Shown here piece after piece: positions 16,193 to 23,224 of a DNA stretch of 25,215 bases. The stretch lies in the NCBI GenBank assembly GCA_016713435.1, contig JADJPD010000011.1, positions 1-25,215 on the forward strand, given 5' to 3'. The position numbers were made by a program, and so were the translations under genes. A model generated the notes under the pieces. That model saw only the letters and a program-made list of their open reading frames with translations, ran no database searches and was not told the origin of the DNA. Source of the stretch: Gemmatimonadota bacterium (lineage in GTDB: Bacteria; Gemmatimonadota; Gemmatimonadetes; Gemmatimonadales; GWC2-71-9). Positions within the stretch are counted from its first letter, which is position 1, and each line of letters starts with the position of its first letter.

Positions 16193-17026
16193 TCAGGGCT
16201 TGCCGCTCACCTTGAGGTCCTCGAGGTCCATGGTCTGCGCGGCCGGCACGGTGGACCCCACCCCGCCCCAGGTGGGCGACCAGGAGACGATGCCCCAGCC
16301 GCCGACGTCGAGCCGGATGTTGGTGTAATAGTGGGTGCGGATGCCGTTCACCCACACCTCGACGATGCCGTTGGACTGGCCCATCGTGTTCACCCGCAGG
16401 CGCACCTCGATGACGTTCCACTTCCCGCGCGCGATGGCGGCGCTGCTGCCGGTGTTGGCCTTGAGGTGGCCGCACTTCGAGTCATCCGGCGAGCCCTGGC
16501 AGCGCACCTGGAGGTTGAGCGCGCCGGTGCCCACGCCCTCGAAGGAGAGGAAGACGCGGTTGGCCTGCGGGCCATAGCTCCAGAAGTGGAGGAACTTGTT
16601 GGTGGCGCTCGGGTGGCCGTAGAAATTGCTGGAGAGCCGCACGCCGGCGCGCACGTAGATCTCCTTGTAGCCGCGGCCGGAGAAGCTGGTGGAGGAGGTG
16701 GTGCCCGGCGCGCGGCCCCCGGCGAAGCCCTTGGGATAGGTCATCCGGCCGAAGCTGTTGGGCGAGAGCGGCCCGGCGGCGTCGGTCCCGAAGGTGACGG
16801 TGGTGGTGTAGTAGCTCCAGCCGGCCACGTTGGCGGGATTCATCGGCTGGGTCACCACGCCGGTCATCGTGCTGGCCTCGTGCAGCGTCGTGAAGAGGCT
16901 GCCGGCCGGGACCGTGGGGAGCGAACTCGGGCCGGTGCTGGCGTCGGGGGTGCAGCCCGCGAGGGCCAGGGCCAGGAGGAGGCCCGCCACGGTGGGGCGG
17001 GACGGCGCAGGAAGGAGACGCGACAC
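16193..17026 (-). CDS. Putative outer-membrane lipoprotein with concanavalin-like jelly-roll domain
   Basis: 277 residues from a GTG at 17026. The signal peptide has a hydrophobic core (VAGLLLALALAGC) and lipobox LAGC at residues 22-25, so the mature protein would be lipidated at Cys25. The rest is rich in beta-strand patterns: YYTTTVTFG, GRAPGTTSSTSFSGRGYKE, YGHPSATNKFLHFW, FLSFEGVGTGALNLQV, a Cys pair in CQGSPDDSKC, WNVIEVRLRVN, GIVEVWVNGIRTHYY and SPTWGGVGSTVPAAQTMD-LEDLKV. This order (a W-N-V-I-E-V strand, then a V-W-V-N-G strand, then a closing D-L strand) resembles LamG/polysaccharide-lyase-type jelly rolls. Glycan binding or cleavage is inferred; no catalytic residues can be assigned. 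A broken paralogue lies just upstream (17591-18419). Confidence 0.75.
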   Translation of the reverse strand: MSRLLPAPSRPTVAGLLLALALAGCTPDASTGPSSLPTVPAGSLFTTLHEASTMTGVVTQPMNPANVAGWSYYTTTVTFGTDAAGPLSPNSFGRMTYPKGFAGGRAPGTTSSTSFSGRGYKEIYVRAGVRLSSNFYGHPSATNKFLHFWSYGPQANRVFLSFEGVGTGALNLQVRCQGSPDDSKCGHLKANTGSSAAIARGKWNVIEVRLRVNTMGQSNGIVEVWVNGIRTHYYTNIRLDVGGWGIVSWSPTWGGVGSTVPAAQTMDLEDLKVSGKP

Positions 17027-17527
17027 GGGCGACTCGGACTTCTACGGAACGGCTTGGATCAATGGAAATGGCGACTGCGGAGCGTGCCCCGGCTGCGTCT
17101 TTCTCGTGCACCGCGAAGGGAGGGTTCCGTGATCCGGCCTCGGCGGGGCCGGCACGGAGTGCACCGGCGTCCCCCCGGAGGGCAAGGCGGACGCCTTCCG
17201 TCCTGTCAATCAGCTGCGCGGCGTCAAGAACGCTGACAAGGCGGGGAATCGGGCGCGCGCGGCGCGGGCCGGCGTGAGTCGCGGCGCGCGCGGCGCGTGA
17301 CCGGCATCGCCAACGCCGCGCCCACGGGCGTGGAGCTGACGGATAAGCGCGCAGCGTAGGAATGCAGCTGACAGGAGACGCGGCATGCCACCTATTCAGC
17401 GCGCGCGGCCCGCGGCCCGCGCGCACGCGGCAGCAACTGCCCGCCCGGCGGCACGAGTTGCCGCGCCCGCGCGGTGCCTGACAGGGGCCCCGGCGGCCTG
17501 CGAAAAGCGCCGCGGCGGCGCTGAAGC
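17027..17527. other. GC-extreme intergenic region with small direct repeats
   Basis: About 500 bases upstream of the lipoprotein gene without a convincing gene. The 15-mer GGCGCGCGCGGCGCG occurs at 17252-17266 and again at 17283-17297. A short Ala/Arg-rich frame with a good ribosome site at 17374-17377 starts at 17385 on the plus strand, but its near-mirror frame on the other strand suggests composition rather than coding. The lipoprotein promoter should lie in 17030-17110 (TTGATC near 17060 on the minus strand), but no convincing -10 was found. Confidence 0.45.
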
Positions 17528-17585
17528 GCGCGTGAAGGCGGCCGGCGCGCGGCGCTCACGCGCGGCGCCGGCCGCCTTCACGCGC
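17528..17585 (-). terminator. 21-bp perfect inverted repeat just after the second lipoprotein gene
   Basis: Arms at 17528-17548 and 17565-17585 are exact reverse complements, with a 16-base GC-rich loop. The repeat starts six bases after the TAG of the broken lipoprotein gene (minus strand), the usual place for a terminator, but no T-run follows. The stem is longer than most intrinsic terminators. It could also be a remnant of a small mobile element end or a miniature inverted-repeat unit. Confidence 0.5.
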
Positions 17586-17590
17586 CCCTG

Positions 17591-18419
17591 CTAGCGGCCG
17601 CTCACGTAGATGTCGTCCATGTCCATCGACTGCGCCGCCGGCAGGACGTACCGCGTGCCGCCCCAGGTCGGCGACCACTCGACCAGGGACCACGCCCCGG
17701 CGTCGAGCCGAAGGGCGCGATAGTCATGGGTGAGCCTGCCGTCCAGCCAGATCCGCAATTCACCGTCGGCCCGGCCGCGCCGGTTGAGTCGCAGGTACAC
17801 CTCCACCACGTGCCACGCCCCCCGGCTCACCACGCCGCTCGCGCCCGTATTGGCCTGCATCCGATCGCACGCGCGGTCGTTGGGGCTCCCCTAGCACACC
17901 ATCCGGAGCGCGAGCTGCTTGGGGCCCGCACCCGCCAGCGCCAGGTACAGCATGTTGTGCTGCGGCCGGGTCGTCCAAAGTGCAGCACCTTGTTGATCGT
18001 GCTGGGATGGCCGTACCAGTTGGCCGAGACGCGGAAGGCGGTGCGCACGTACAGCGCCTGCATCCGGCGCCCGGAGAAACTCGCCGTGGCCGTGGTCCCC
18101 GGCGCCCGGCCGCCGGTGAAGCCGGCGGGGAAGTACATGCGCGCGTAGCCCCCGGGACTCAGGGGTGCCGTGGGGTCCACCCCGAAGCTGAGGGCCTGCG
18201 GCAGGCGCGCCCACCCCAGGATGCCCCGTCCGGACATCGTCTGCGTGGCGAGCGGCGTGAATCCGGCCGGCTCGTGGCTGGCGCGAAGGACATTGTCCGC
18301 GGGCAGACTGGACGGCAGGGTCGGCGCGGTCGGCTGGTCGCGGGCGCAGCCGGGCAGCACCGCTGCGCCGGCAATGAGGGACAGGAACGGCAACAACCGA
18401 CCCGGGACTTGGGATACAT
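17591..18419 (-). pseudogene. Broken paralogue of the jelly-roll lipoprotein
   Basis: Shares the landmarks of the neighbour at 16193-17026: FTGGRAPGTTATASFSGR, YGHPSTINKVLHF, GSPNDRAC, MQANTG, WHVVEVYLRLN, SPTWGG and VLPAAQSMD-MDDIYV, so the two are paralogues. Three lesions are seen. First, the natural ATG at 18419 has GAGG five bases upstream and begins MYPKSRVG, but the hydrophobic signal core (LLPFLSLIAGAAVLPGC) is in another frame, so one base is missing near 18397-18403. Second, the frame changes near 17975, after VLHF. Third, TAG at 17891-17893 stands where the neighbour has CAG (Gln in C-Q-GSP), a C-to-T change that a homopolymer error would not explain. I infer a decaying gene. The alternative is an intact gene spoiled by three separate sequence errors. 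Confidence 0.7.
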
Positions 18420-18713
18420 GACAGCCTCGTTCGTGTGCGGAAGGTCTGGATTGCAGCGGATGCGCGCCGGGGATCCCGTGGGGGACGGCGCGGGCGGCGG
18501 CCGGTCAGCCGGCCACGCGCCAACGGACGACGGTGCAATCACGGCCAGGCCCGGGCAGGATCGAAGCGGGGCCCCGGCTCCGGCGGGCGCTGGCCCGCCG
18601 GCCGCGGCATGCGGCGTGATGCTGGTGGTGCGCAGGCAGGGACGACCGAGTGGCGGGTGCAAGCACTCGCGAGGGAGAGAGGGATGACTCTGGAAGGCGA
18701 GTGGTGACCTGCC
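18420..18713. other. Spacer upstream of the broken lipoprotein gene
   Basis: 294 bases between the methyltransferase stop and the lipoprotein start, both on the minus strand. It contains a 9-bp perfect hairpin with 4-base loop at 18580-18601 (arm CCGGCGGGC), possibly ending methyltransferase transcription, though without a T-run. No other gene seen. Confidence 0.4.
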
Positions 18714-19556
18714 TCACAGTAGAAGAGCCCCCCCGCGTTCGCCGCTCGGCTGGGCGAGCAATTCTCCGTCAGACGGCGCGGGGGGCCCGGGGATCAGCCG
18801 TACGGGAGCATCCTCGCCAGGGCTCAACCGACCGGCCGGCTTCCGCAGCACCCCGAGCAGGTTCGACCCGCCCTCCGGGTACCACCCCTCCGGCCGCGCA
18901 AACCAGCGGATCCACGCCGCCTCGAGCGCCAGCAGCGGGGGGATGCGCCCGAACATCGGGAGGCTCGAGAACGGCACCAGCCGCTCCACGTTGAGCCCCG
19001 TCTCCCAGCCCAGCTGCAGCAGGTCGAGCACCCGGTTGGCGCGGTAGTGCGTCAGGAACACCCGGTCGGCCGCGCGGCCGGACTCCACCACCCGCGCCAG
19101 CAGGCGCCGCGCGCCCGGGCGAAGCAGCAGCGCCAGCAGCCGGATCACGGGGTGCGCGCGGTTCGGCGTCACGAACACGAACGCCCCGCCGGGCCGGAGC
19201 ACCCGCGCCACCTCCCGGAACACACTCGCCGGCGCCGTCAGGTGCTCCAGCACCATGTTGGCCGACACCAGGTCCACGCTGCCGTCCCGGAACGGCAGCG
19301 TCTCCCCCTCCGCCAGCGCGCCGCCGGTGAGCTGCGGGTGCTGGCGCAGGTGCGGCGCTACCAGGTCCACGCCCACGAGTGTCCGCACCCGCTGCCGCAG
19401 CGCCTCCGGCCCGTGCCCGAGCCAGCCGCCGTGGATCCGGCTGCCCGCGCCCAGGTCCAGCCACACTCCGCCCTCCGGCAGCGCCTGCCAGAGGGCCTCC
19501 GCGTACTGGTGCTGGTGATACTGGGTCTCGGGAACGAGTGTCCGAAACCAGGGCAT
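18714..19556 (-). CDS. SAM-dependent methyltransferase (Methyltransf_11 type)
   Basis: Class I methyltransferase of 280 residues. The start ATG at 19556 is fixed by a near-perfect ribosome site, AAGGAGG, five to six bases upstream. Motif I is LDLGAG at residues 33-38; then LVGVDLVAPHLRQHP, ETLPFRDGSVDLVSANMVLEHL (motifs II/III region), FREVARVLRPGGAFVFVTPN, and a C-terminal lid with FLTHYRANRVLDLLQLGW. The post-motif segment resembles methyltransferases of glycan clusters that act on sugars or lipid carriers, but the acceptor cannot be read. The frame is intact. It lies between the unrecognised 232-aa gene (terminator in between) and the lipoprotein pair, so it probably has its own promoter in 19557-19617, which I could not place. 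Confidence 0.85.
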   Translation of the reverse strand: MPWFRTLVPETQYHQHQYAEALWQALPEGGVWLDLGAGSRIHGGWLGHGPEALRQRVRTLVGVDLVAPHLRQHPQLTGGALAEGETLPFRDGSVDLVSANMVLEHLTAPASVFREVARVLRPGGAFVFVTPNRAHPVIRLLALLLRPGARRLLARVVESGRAADRVFLTHYRANRVLDLLQLGWETGLNVERLVPFSSLPMFGRIPPLLALEAAWIRWFARPEGWYPEGGSNLLGVLRKPAGRLSPGEDAPVRLIPGPPAPSDGELLAQPSGERGGALLL

Positions 19557-19617
19557 GCCTGCCTCCTTGGAGCGCCTGACACACGCTACCAGCGCCCTGT
19601 GACAGCCCCCGCCCCGC

Positions 19618-19668
19618 CCCCCGAAAACACCATCGCCCCCGCTCCCGGACCCGGGAACGGGGGCGATG
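19618..19668 (-). terminator. Rho-independent terminator of the 232-aa gene
   Basis: On the minus strand an 11-bp stem (arm CATCGCCCCCG) continues, after one mismatch, into a 6-bp inner stem with a 2-base loop (19631-19668). It is followed directly by GTGTTTTCGGGGG, i.e. a TTTT run. It lies 19 bases after the stop at 19687. The same 13-base tail follows the terminator at 21283-21326. Confidence 0.75.
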
Positions 19669-19686
19669 CAGGTGCCCTCGGCAGTG

Positions 19687-20385
19687 TCACTTGGCGGAGG
19701 CACCACCCGCCGCCGCATCCCCACCCGCCGGGGTCTCCGGGGTCGTCGCCCGATTGGGCCACGGAATGTGACGCGCCACCTGCCACGCCGAGAGGGTCGC
19801 CACGTCGTCCCGGTACTTGAGCCGCACCAGGCCGTCGAGCTGGTGAATGGTGGCCATCAGCTGCCCCATGGTCCGGTCGATGTCGCCCCGCGCCTGCTTG
19901 CGGGCCAGCCGGCCGCCGTTGACCTCCGTGGGAAGGGCCGCCAGCTCCACCAGCGCCGCGGCGAACTGCTCCGGCACCGCCGGGTCCATGCCGAGCGCCA
20001 CGAAATCGGCGAGGTTGGCCACCAGCGCCTGCTGGATGGCGGTGCAGCGGGCCAGGAAGCCCTCACGCGACTTCCCCACCTGCCGCCCCAGCCGGAACTC
20101 GGCGATCCGCTTCGGGAAGCCCCGGTACGTGCTCCGGGCCAGCGACGCGAGCGGCTGGAGGAAGATGGCCTTGATCTCCGCCTGGAGGTCGAGGAACCGC
20201 TCGGCGCCCTTCTGGCTCCGGGCCGTCCCGGCCTGCGTGGTGGTGGTGAGCCCGCGCAAGGCGTCGCCGAGGGTCCTCAGCTTGGCCAGCGCCGCGGTGA
20301 ACCCGGGGCTCGTGTCCGGGTGCGCTGCGAAGAAGTCCAGGATCAGCTGGACCACCTTCAGCAGCACGGAGGGACGAAGCGTCAT
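19687..20385 (-). CDS. Unrecognised helical protein, 232 aa
   Basis: I do not recognise the family. The ATG at 20385 is fixed by AGGAGG five bases upstream. The protein appears almost entirely alpha-helical: VLLKVVQLILDFFAAHP, FTAALAKLRTLGDALRGL, AERFLDLQAEIKAIFLQPL, FLARCTAIQQALVANLADFVALG, QFAAALVELAAL, DIDRTMGQLMATIHQLDGLV, ending in SAWQVARHIPWPNR and a Pro/Gly/Ala tail of about 20 residues. There is no signal peptide and no membrane span, so it is probably cytosolic, perhaps a helical bundle or scaffold. It has its own terminator and a long upstream region, and stands apart from the glycan operons. The 21-bp palindrome array begins 464 bases upstream of its start. Coding quality and frame are good. 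Confidence 0.75.
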   Translation of the reverse strand: MTLRPSVLLKVVQLILDFFAAHPDTSPGFTAALAKLRTLGDALRGLTTTTQAGTARSQKGAERFLDLQAEIKAIFLQPLASLARSTYRGFPKRIAEFRLGRQVGKSREGFLARCTAIQQALVANLADFVALGMDPAVPEQFAAALVELAALPTEVNGGRLARKQARGDIDRTMGQLMATIHQLDGLVRLKYRDDVATLSAWQVARHIPWPNRATTPETPAGGDAAAGGASAK

Positions 20386-20848
20386 GGTGTCCTCCTGCAT
20401 GCGGAGCAAGGGATGGCCCGTGTGCACCCCTGCGCACGTGGCCCTGTTCACCAGGCACGTGGTCCGCGCCGCCGCCTGGCGAAAGGCTGGAGATGCAATC
20501 GGCGGGCCAGAAACCGCCGCGAGAATTGGCAAAAAGTATAAAGATGCACAAGCCGAGCACGGGCAACATGTTAGGCGCCACGCCACCGCCCGGCGACACG
20601 ATTTCCTCCGCCACCTGCGCCCGCAAAAATTCGCTCGCGAACGCACGTGCGAAGAAATATCCCGAAGAAATCTTCACGACTCGAACGCGCGGATGGTCGG
20701 TGGAAAGCTCGCGTTGGCGTGCATGAACTCTCACGCGCGCCCGTTACCGGGACACCGGCGGCACCGCTCCCGCGCGCGATGCCGGTGCCGCCGCAGCCCC
20801 GGGACGCGCCCAATTCGGCGAGCTCACCGCCCAATCGCCGCCCGCATG
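20386..20848 (-). promoter_or_regulatory. Long, AT-richer upstream region of the 232-aa gene
   Basis: 463 bases without a gene. The stretch 20521-20580 is near 48% GC and 20641-20700 near 57%, clearly below the surroundings. On the minus strand TATACT (20540-20535) is a good -10 box, followed by T-rich DNA; the best -35 (TTGCCC) sits 20 bases upstream, too far for a standard promoter. The 8-mer TTTCTTCG occurs twice close together (about 20650-20675, minus strand). A stem-loop with 11-bp arms (CGGCGGCACCG, 20756-20766; complement 20783-20793) and 16-base loop separates this region from the palindrome array. Confidence 0.45.
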
Positions 20849-21192
20849 CACCCGGGTCGAGGCCGTCACCACCCGGGTGAATTCAGGAAGCACCCGGGTG
20901 GGTCGCGTCACCGCCCCGGTGAACTCCGGAAGCACCCGGTGGACCGGGTCACCACCCGGGTGAACTCCGGAAGCACCCGGGTGGACCGGGTCACCACCCG
21001 GGTGAACTCCGGAAGCACCCGGTGGACCGCGTCACCACCCAGGTGAATTCAGGAAGCACCCGGGTGGGTCGGGTCACCGCCCGGGTGAACTCCGGAAGCA
21101 CCCGGGTGGACCGGGTCACCACCCGGGTGAATTCAGGAAGCACCCGGGTGGACCGGGTCACCACCCGGGTGAAGCCAGGAAGCACCCGGGTG
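20849..21192. repeat. Array of 17 palindromic sites (CACCCGGGTG) with 21-bp period, 42-bp tandem unit
   Basis: Seventeen copies of the 10-bp perfect palindrome CACCCGGGTG or a one- or two-base variant begin at 20849, 20870, 20891, 20912, 20933, 20953, 20974, 20995, 21016, 21036, 21057, 21078, 21099, 21120, 21141, 21162 and 21183. Eleven are exact. Spacers are always 11 bases and alternate between two types, AACTCCGGAAG (or AATTCAGGAAG) and GACCGGGTCAC, giving a 42-bp tandem unit. The spacers also contain dyads (TCCGGA and GACC/GGTC), so a symmetric centre occurs about every 10.5 bp. Two copies (20933, 21016) lack one G. A paired variant (AATTCAGG spacer, GGTC spacer, CGCCC palindrome) recurs after eight sites, indicating a segmental duplication. 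It lies between the glycosyltransferase terminator and the 232-aa gene. Confidence 0.95.
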
Positions 21193-21282
21193 GACTCGGA
21201 AGACTCCCGGCGCGTGGCGTCACCACCCGAGCGGCCTCGCCGGACACGTGATCGATCGGGTTTGCTCCTTGCTTCGGGTTTA

Positions 21283-21326
21283 CCCCCGAAAACACGCGGC
21301 CCCGCGGGCGTCGTGCCCGCGGGGCC
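21283..21326 (-). terminator. Rho-independent terminator of the right-hand minus-strand operon
   Basis: Perfect 12-bp stem (arm GGCCCCGCGGGC, 21298-21309; complement 21315-21326) with 5-base loop, followed on the minus strand after two bases by GTGTTTTCGGGGG. It lies 27 bases after the glycosyltransferase stop at 21354. Confidence 0.8.
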
Positions 21327-21353
21327 AGCTCCTCGTTGTACCGTGCCCGCGCG

Positions 21354-22470
21354 CTACTTCCGCGGGCCCTCCTTATATATGGCCGCGTACCCCCGCACCA
21401 TCGCCCCCACGCCGAACTCGGCCAGCACCCGCTCGCGGGCGGCGCGGGCGTCGGCGGCACGGCGGGTGTCGTCGGTGAGGGCGTCGGTCCAGGCGGCGGC
21501 GAGGGCGGCGGGGTTCACGGGGGCACCAGGCGGTGCTGGAGCGCGGGCCGAGCACGGCGGCATTGCCGCCGACGTCGGTGACCACGGGGCAGAGGCCCGC
21601 GCTCATGGCCTCGAGCAGGCTCACCGAGGTGCCCTCGCTGCGGGAGCCCATGGTGAAGAGCGAGAAGGCGGCGTGGAGTGCCGTCATGTCGCTCCGCCAG
21701 CCGAGGAGGCGGACGCCGGGGCCGGCATTGGCGGCGGCCAGGCGGGCGTCGAGATCGGCGCGCGCGGAGCCGTCGCCGGCCACCACCAGCACCGGGAGCG
21801 GGCCCTCGGACCACGTCTCGCGCAGCCTGAGCCAGGCGTCCACCACCACGTCATAGCCCTTGATGGGCTCCAGCCGGCCGATGCTGCCGATGATCGGGGT
21901 GTCGTCGGCAAGCCCGAGTTCCTTCCGGATGGGACAGGGATCGCCGCCCGGCTGGTAGAGCTCGGTGTCCACGCCGTTGGTGAGCACCCGGATCCGCGCG
22001 CCGTCCACGCCCACCGCCGTCTTCAGGTGCTCCGCCAGCGCGCCCGACACGCTCGCCACCACGTGGGTGCGCCCCGACGCGAGCCGCGCCACCGAGCGCG
22101 CAATGAACGGGTCCGGCTTCTGCCGCCCATGCTCCGTGTGCACGATCCACGGCACCCCCGCCATCCGCGCCGCGAGCGACACCTTGTACCAGCAGCCCTG
22201 GTGGGTGTGCACCACGTCCGGCGCAATCGCGCGGATCTGCGCCGCGAGCCCGGCGGGCCGGAGCATCGAGAGGCGCGTCATCGGGACGGCGTGGTGGATG
22301 GTGGCGTACCGGTCCAGTCCCTCGCCAAAGTGCCCCAGGAAGCCGAGCACCATCACGTGCGACTCGAACTCCCGTGGGTCCAGCAGCCGCACGATGTCGG
22401 CGAAGAGCCGCTCCATGCCGCCGTAGTGGAGGTTCTGGATGACGTGGAGCACGCGGAGCCGACGGCTCAT
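21354..22470 (-). CDS. GT4-family glycosyltransferase, two small frame breaks near the C-terminus
   Basis: GT-B glycosyltransferase, about 372 residues. The ATG at 22470 overlaps the PHP stop as ATGA. N-terminus LRVLHVIQNLHYGGMERLF is the classic GT4 glycine-rich start; then DVVHTHQGCWYKVSLAARM, IVHTEHGRQK, VLTNGVDTELYQPGG, IIGSIGRLEPIKGYDVVVDA, LVVAGDGSARADL, LLGWRSDM and SEGTSVSLLEAMSAG with the EX7E motif. Near 21545 (GGCCCG) and 21528 (CCCCC) one base each seems missing; restoring them gives LGPALQHRLVPPVNPAALA and the C-terminus VRGYAAIYKEGPRK-stop at 21354. Both lesions are in homopolymers, so sequence error is likely. Last gene of its operon, followed by a terminator. Confidence 0.83.
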
Positions 22471-23213
22471 CGCGGCCCCCCGCGGAGGAGGCGGGTGAGC
22501 TTGTCCTGCGTCCGCTCCACGCCGTCGAAGCCCCAGCGCACCAGGTGCAGCATGCCGAGGGCGGTGGGGCTCATGGCCTCGGAGGCGCCGAGTTCCATGG
22601 TGCGGCCCAGGTTCACGTAGCGGCCGGCCTTGAGCTCGGCCAGGGGATCGAGGGACTCGTCGGCCTTGAGGAGGAGGACGCGGGTCTCGCGGTCGTTCCT
22701 GGCGTCGTGTTGGTCCAGGCCGGCGATGCCGGTGACCTCGGGGCGCTTTACCTGCACCCGCTTGAGCAGCTCGATGGCGCGGGGGTCGGGGAGCCAGCGG
22801 GTGTTGTAGCTGGCGTTCCAGATCTCGATGGCGTCAATGCCCTGCTCCACCACCTCGGGGAGCTCATGGCGGTAGAGGACGGGGTGCGCCGCGATGGTGA
22901 ACCGCGCCACGCGCCGCGCCTCCGCGATGAACTCGGCCGGGGTCGCGGGGTTCATCCAGGCGGCCATGCCGAGCGCCAGGAGGTGGAGGCCCTTGAGGCC
23001 GGCAAAGCGGTACTCGAGGCCGGCGATGAGCTGCACGTGCTCGGACGACGCCTTCTGGCACGCCGCCTGGTACTCGCGGAAACGCGCCTCGGTGAAGTCC
23101 TCGGCGTGGTCGGTGAGGCCCACGAAGCGGATGCCGCGGCCGCGCGAGAGGTCGTGGAGCGCCTCCAGCGTGTCCTTGCCGTCATGGCTCCAGCCGCTGT
23201 GGACGTGCACCAC
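22467..23213 (-). CDS. PHP-domain metallohydrolase (possibly fused to the ATP-grasp protein)
   Basis: Polymerase-and-histidinol-phosphatase domain, a metal-dependent phosphoesterase fold. Seen: HVHSGWSHDGKDTLEAL with the HxH metal ligands, GIRFVGLTDHAEDF (TDH motif), LIAGLEYRF, HLLALGM, FTIAAHPVLYR, EIWNASYNTRW and IAGLDQHDARN, all metal-site regions in the right order. The C-terminus ends with LRRGGPR before TGA at 22467, overlapping the next ATG. The first possible separate start is a GTG at 23213 with no good ribosome site; the frame continues unbroken upstream into the C-terminal part of the ATP-grasp protein (LLDFLVLWRPGDRNE), so one polypeptide is possible. Substrate unknown; in this cluster a role in glycan or phospho-sugar metabolism is inferred. 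Confidence 0.8.
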   Translation of the reverse strand: MVHVHSGWSHDGKDTLEALHDLSRGRGIRFVGLTDHAEDFTEARFREYQAACQKASSEHVQLIAGLEYRFAGLKGLHLLALGMAAWMNPATPAEFIAEARRVARFTIAAHPVLYRHELPEVVEQGIDAIEIWNASYNTRWLPDPRAIELLKRVQVKRPEVTGIAGLDQHDARNDRETRVLLLKADESLDPLAELKAGRYVNLGRTMELGASEAMSPTALGMLHLVRWGFDGVERTQDKLTRLLRGGPR

Positions 23214-23224
23214 GCCCAGGCGGA

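Noticed and set aside
16115..16215. C-terminal continuation of the acyltransferase
   Set aside because: It passes through the 14-bp terminator hairpin and is Arg/Pro-rich; a one-base correction near 16020 gives a sensible end at 16114.
17385..17594. 69-residue Ala/Arg-rich protein with a good GGAG ribosome site
   Set aside because: A near mirror-image Ala/Arg frame exists on the other strand because of the inverted repeat, so composition explains it; no similarity to a known basic protein family was recognised.
17891..17893. Amber codon read as an amino acid (suppression or pyrrolysine)
   Set aside because: The same gene also has two frame breaks, and no other gene in the window has an internal TAG, so gene decay or error is simpler.
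20991..21185. Small repeat-protein gene on either strand
   Set aside because: The open frames follow from the 42-bp unit and palindromic sequence; there is no ribosome site or family match, and the frame is interrupted by the two one-base losses elsewhere in the array.
20849..21192. CRISPR array
   Set aside because: The spacers are not unique: they alternate between two fixed 11-bp types, repeats are only 10 bp, and no cas genes are visible.
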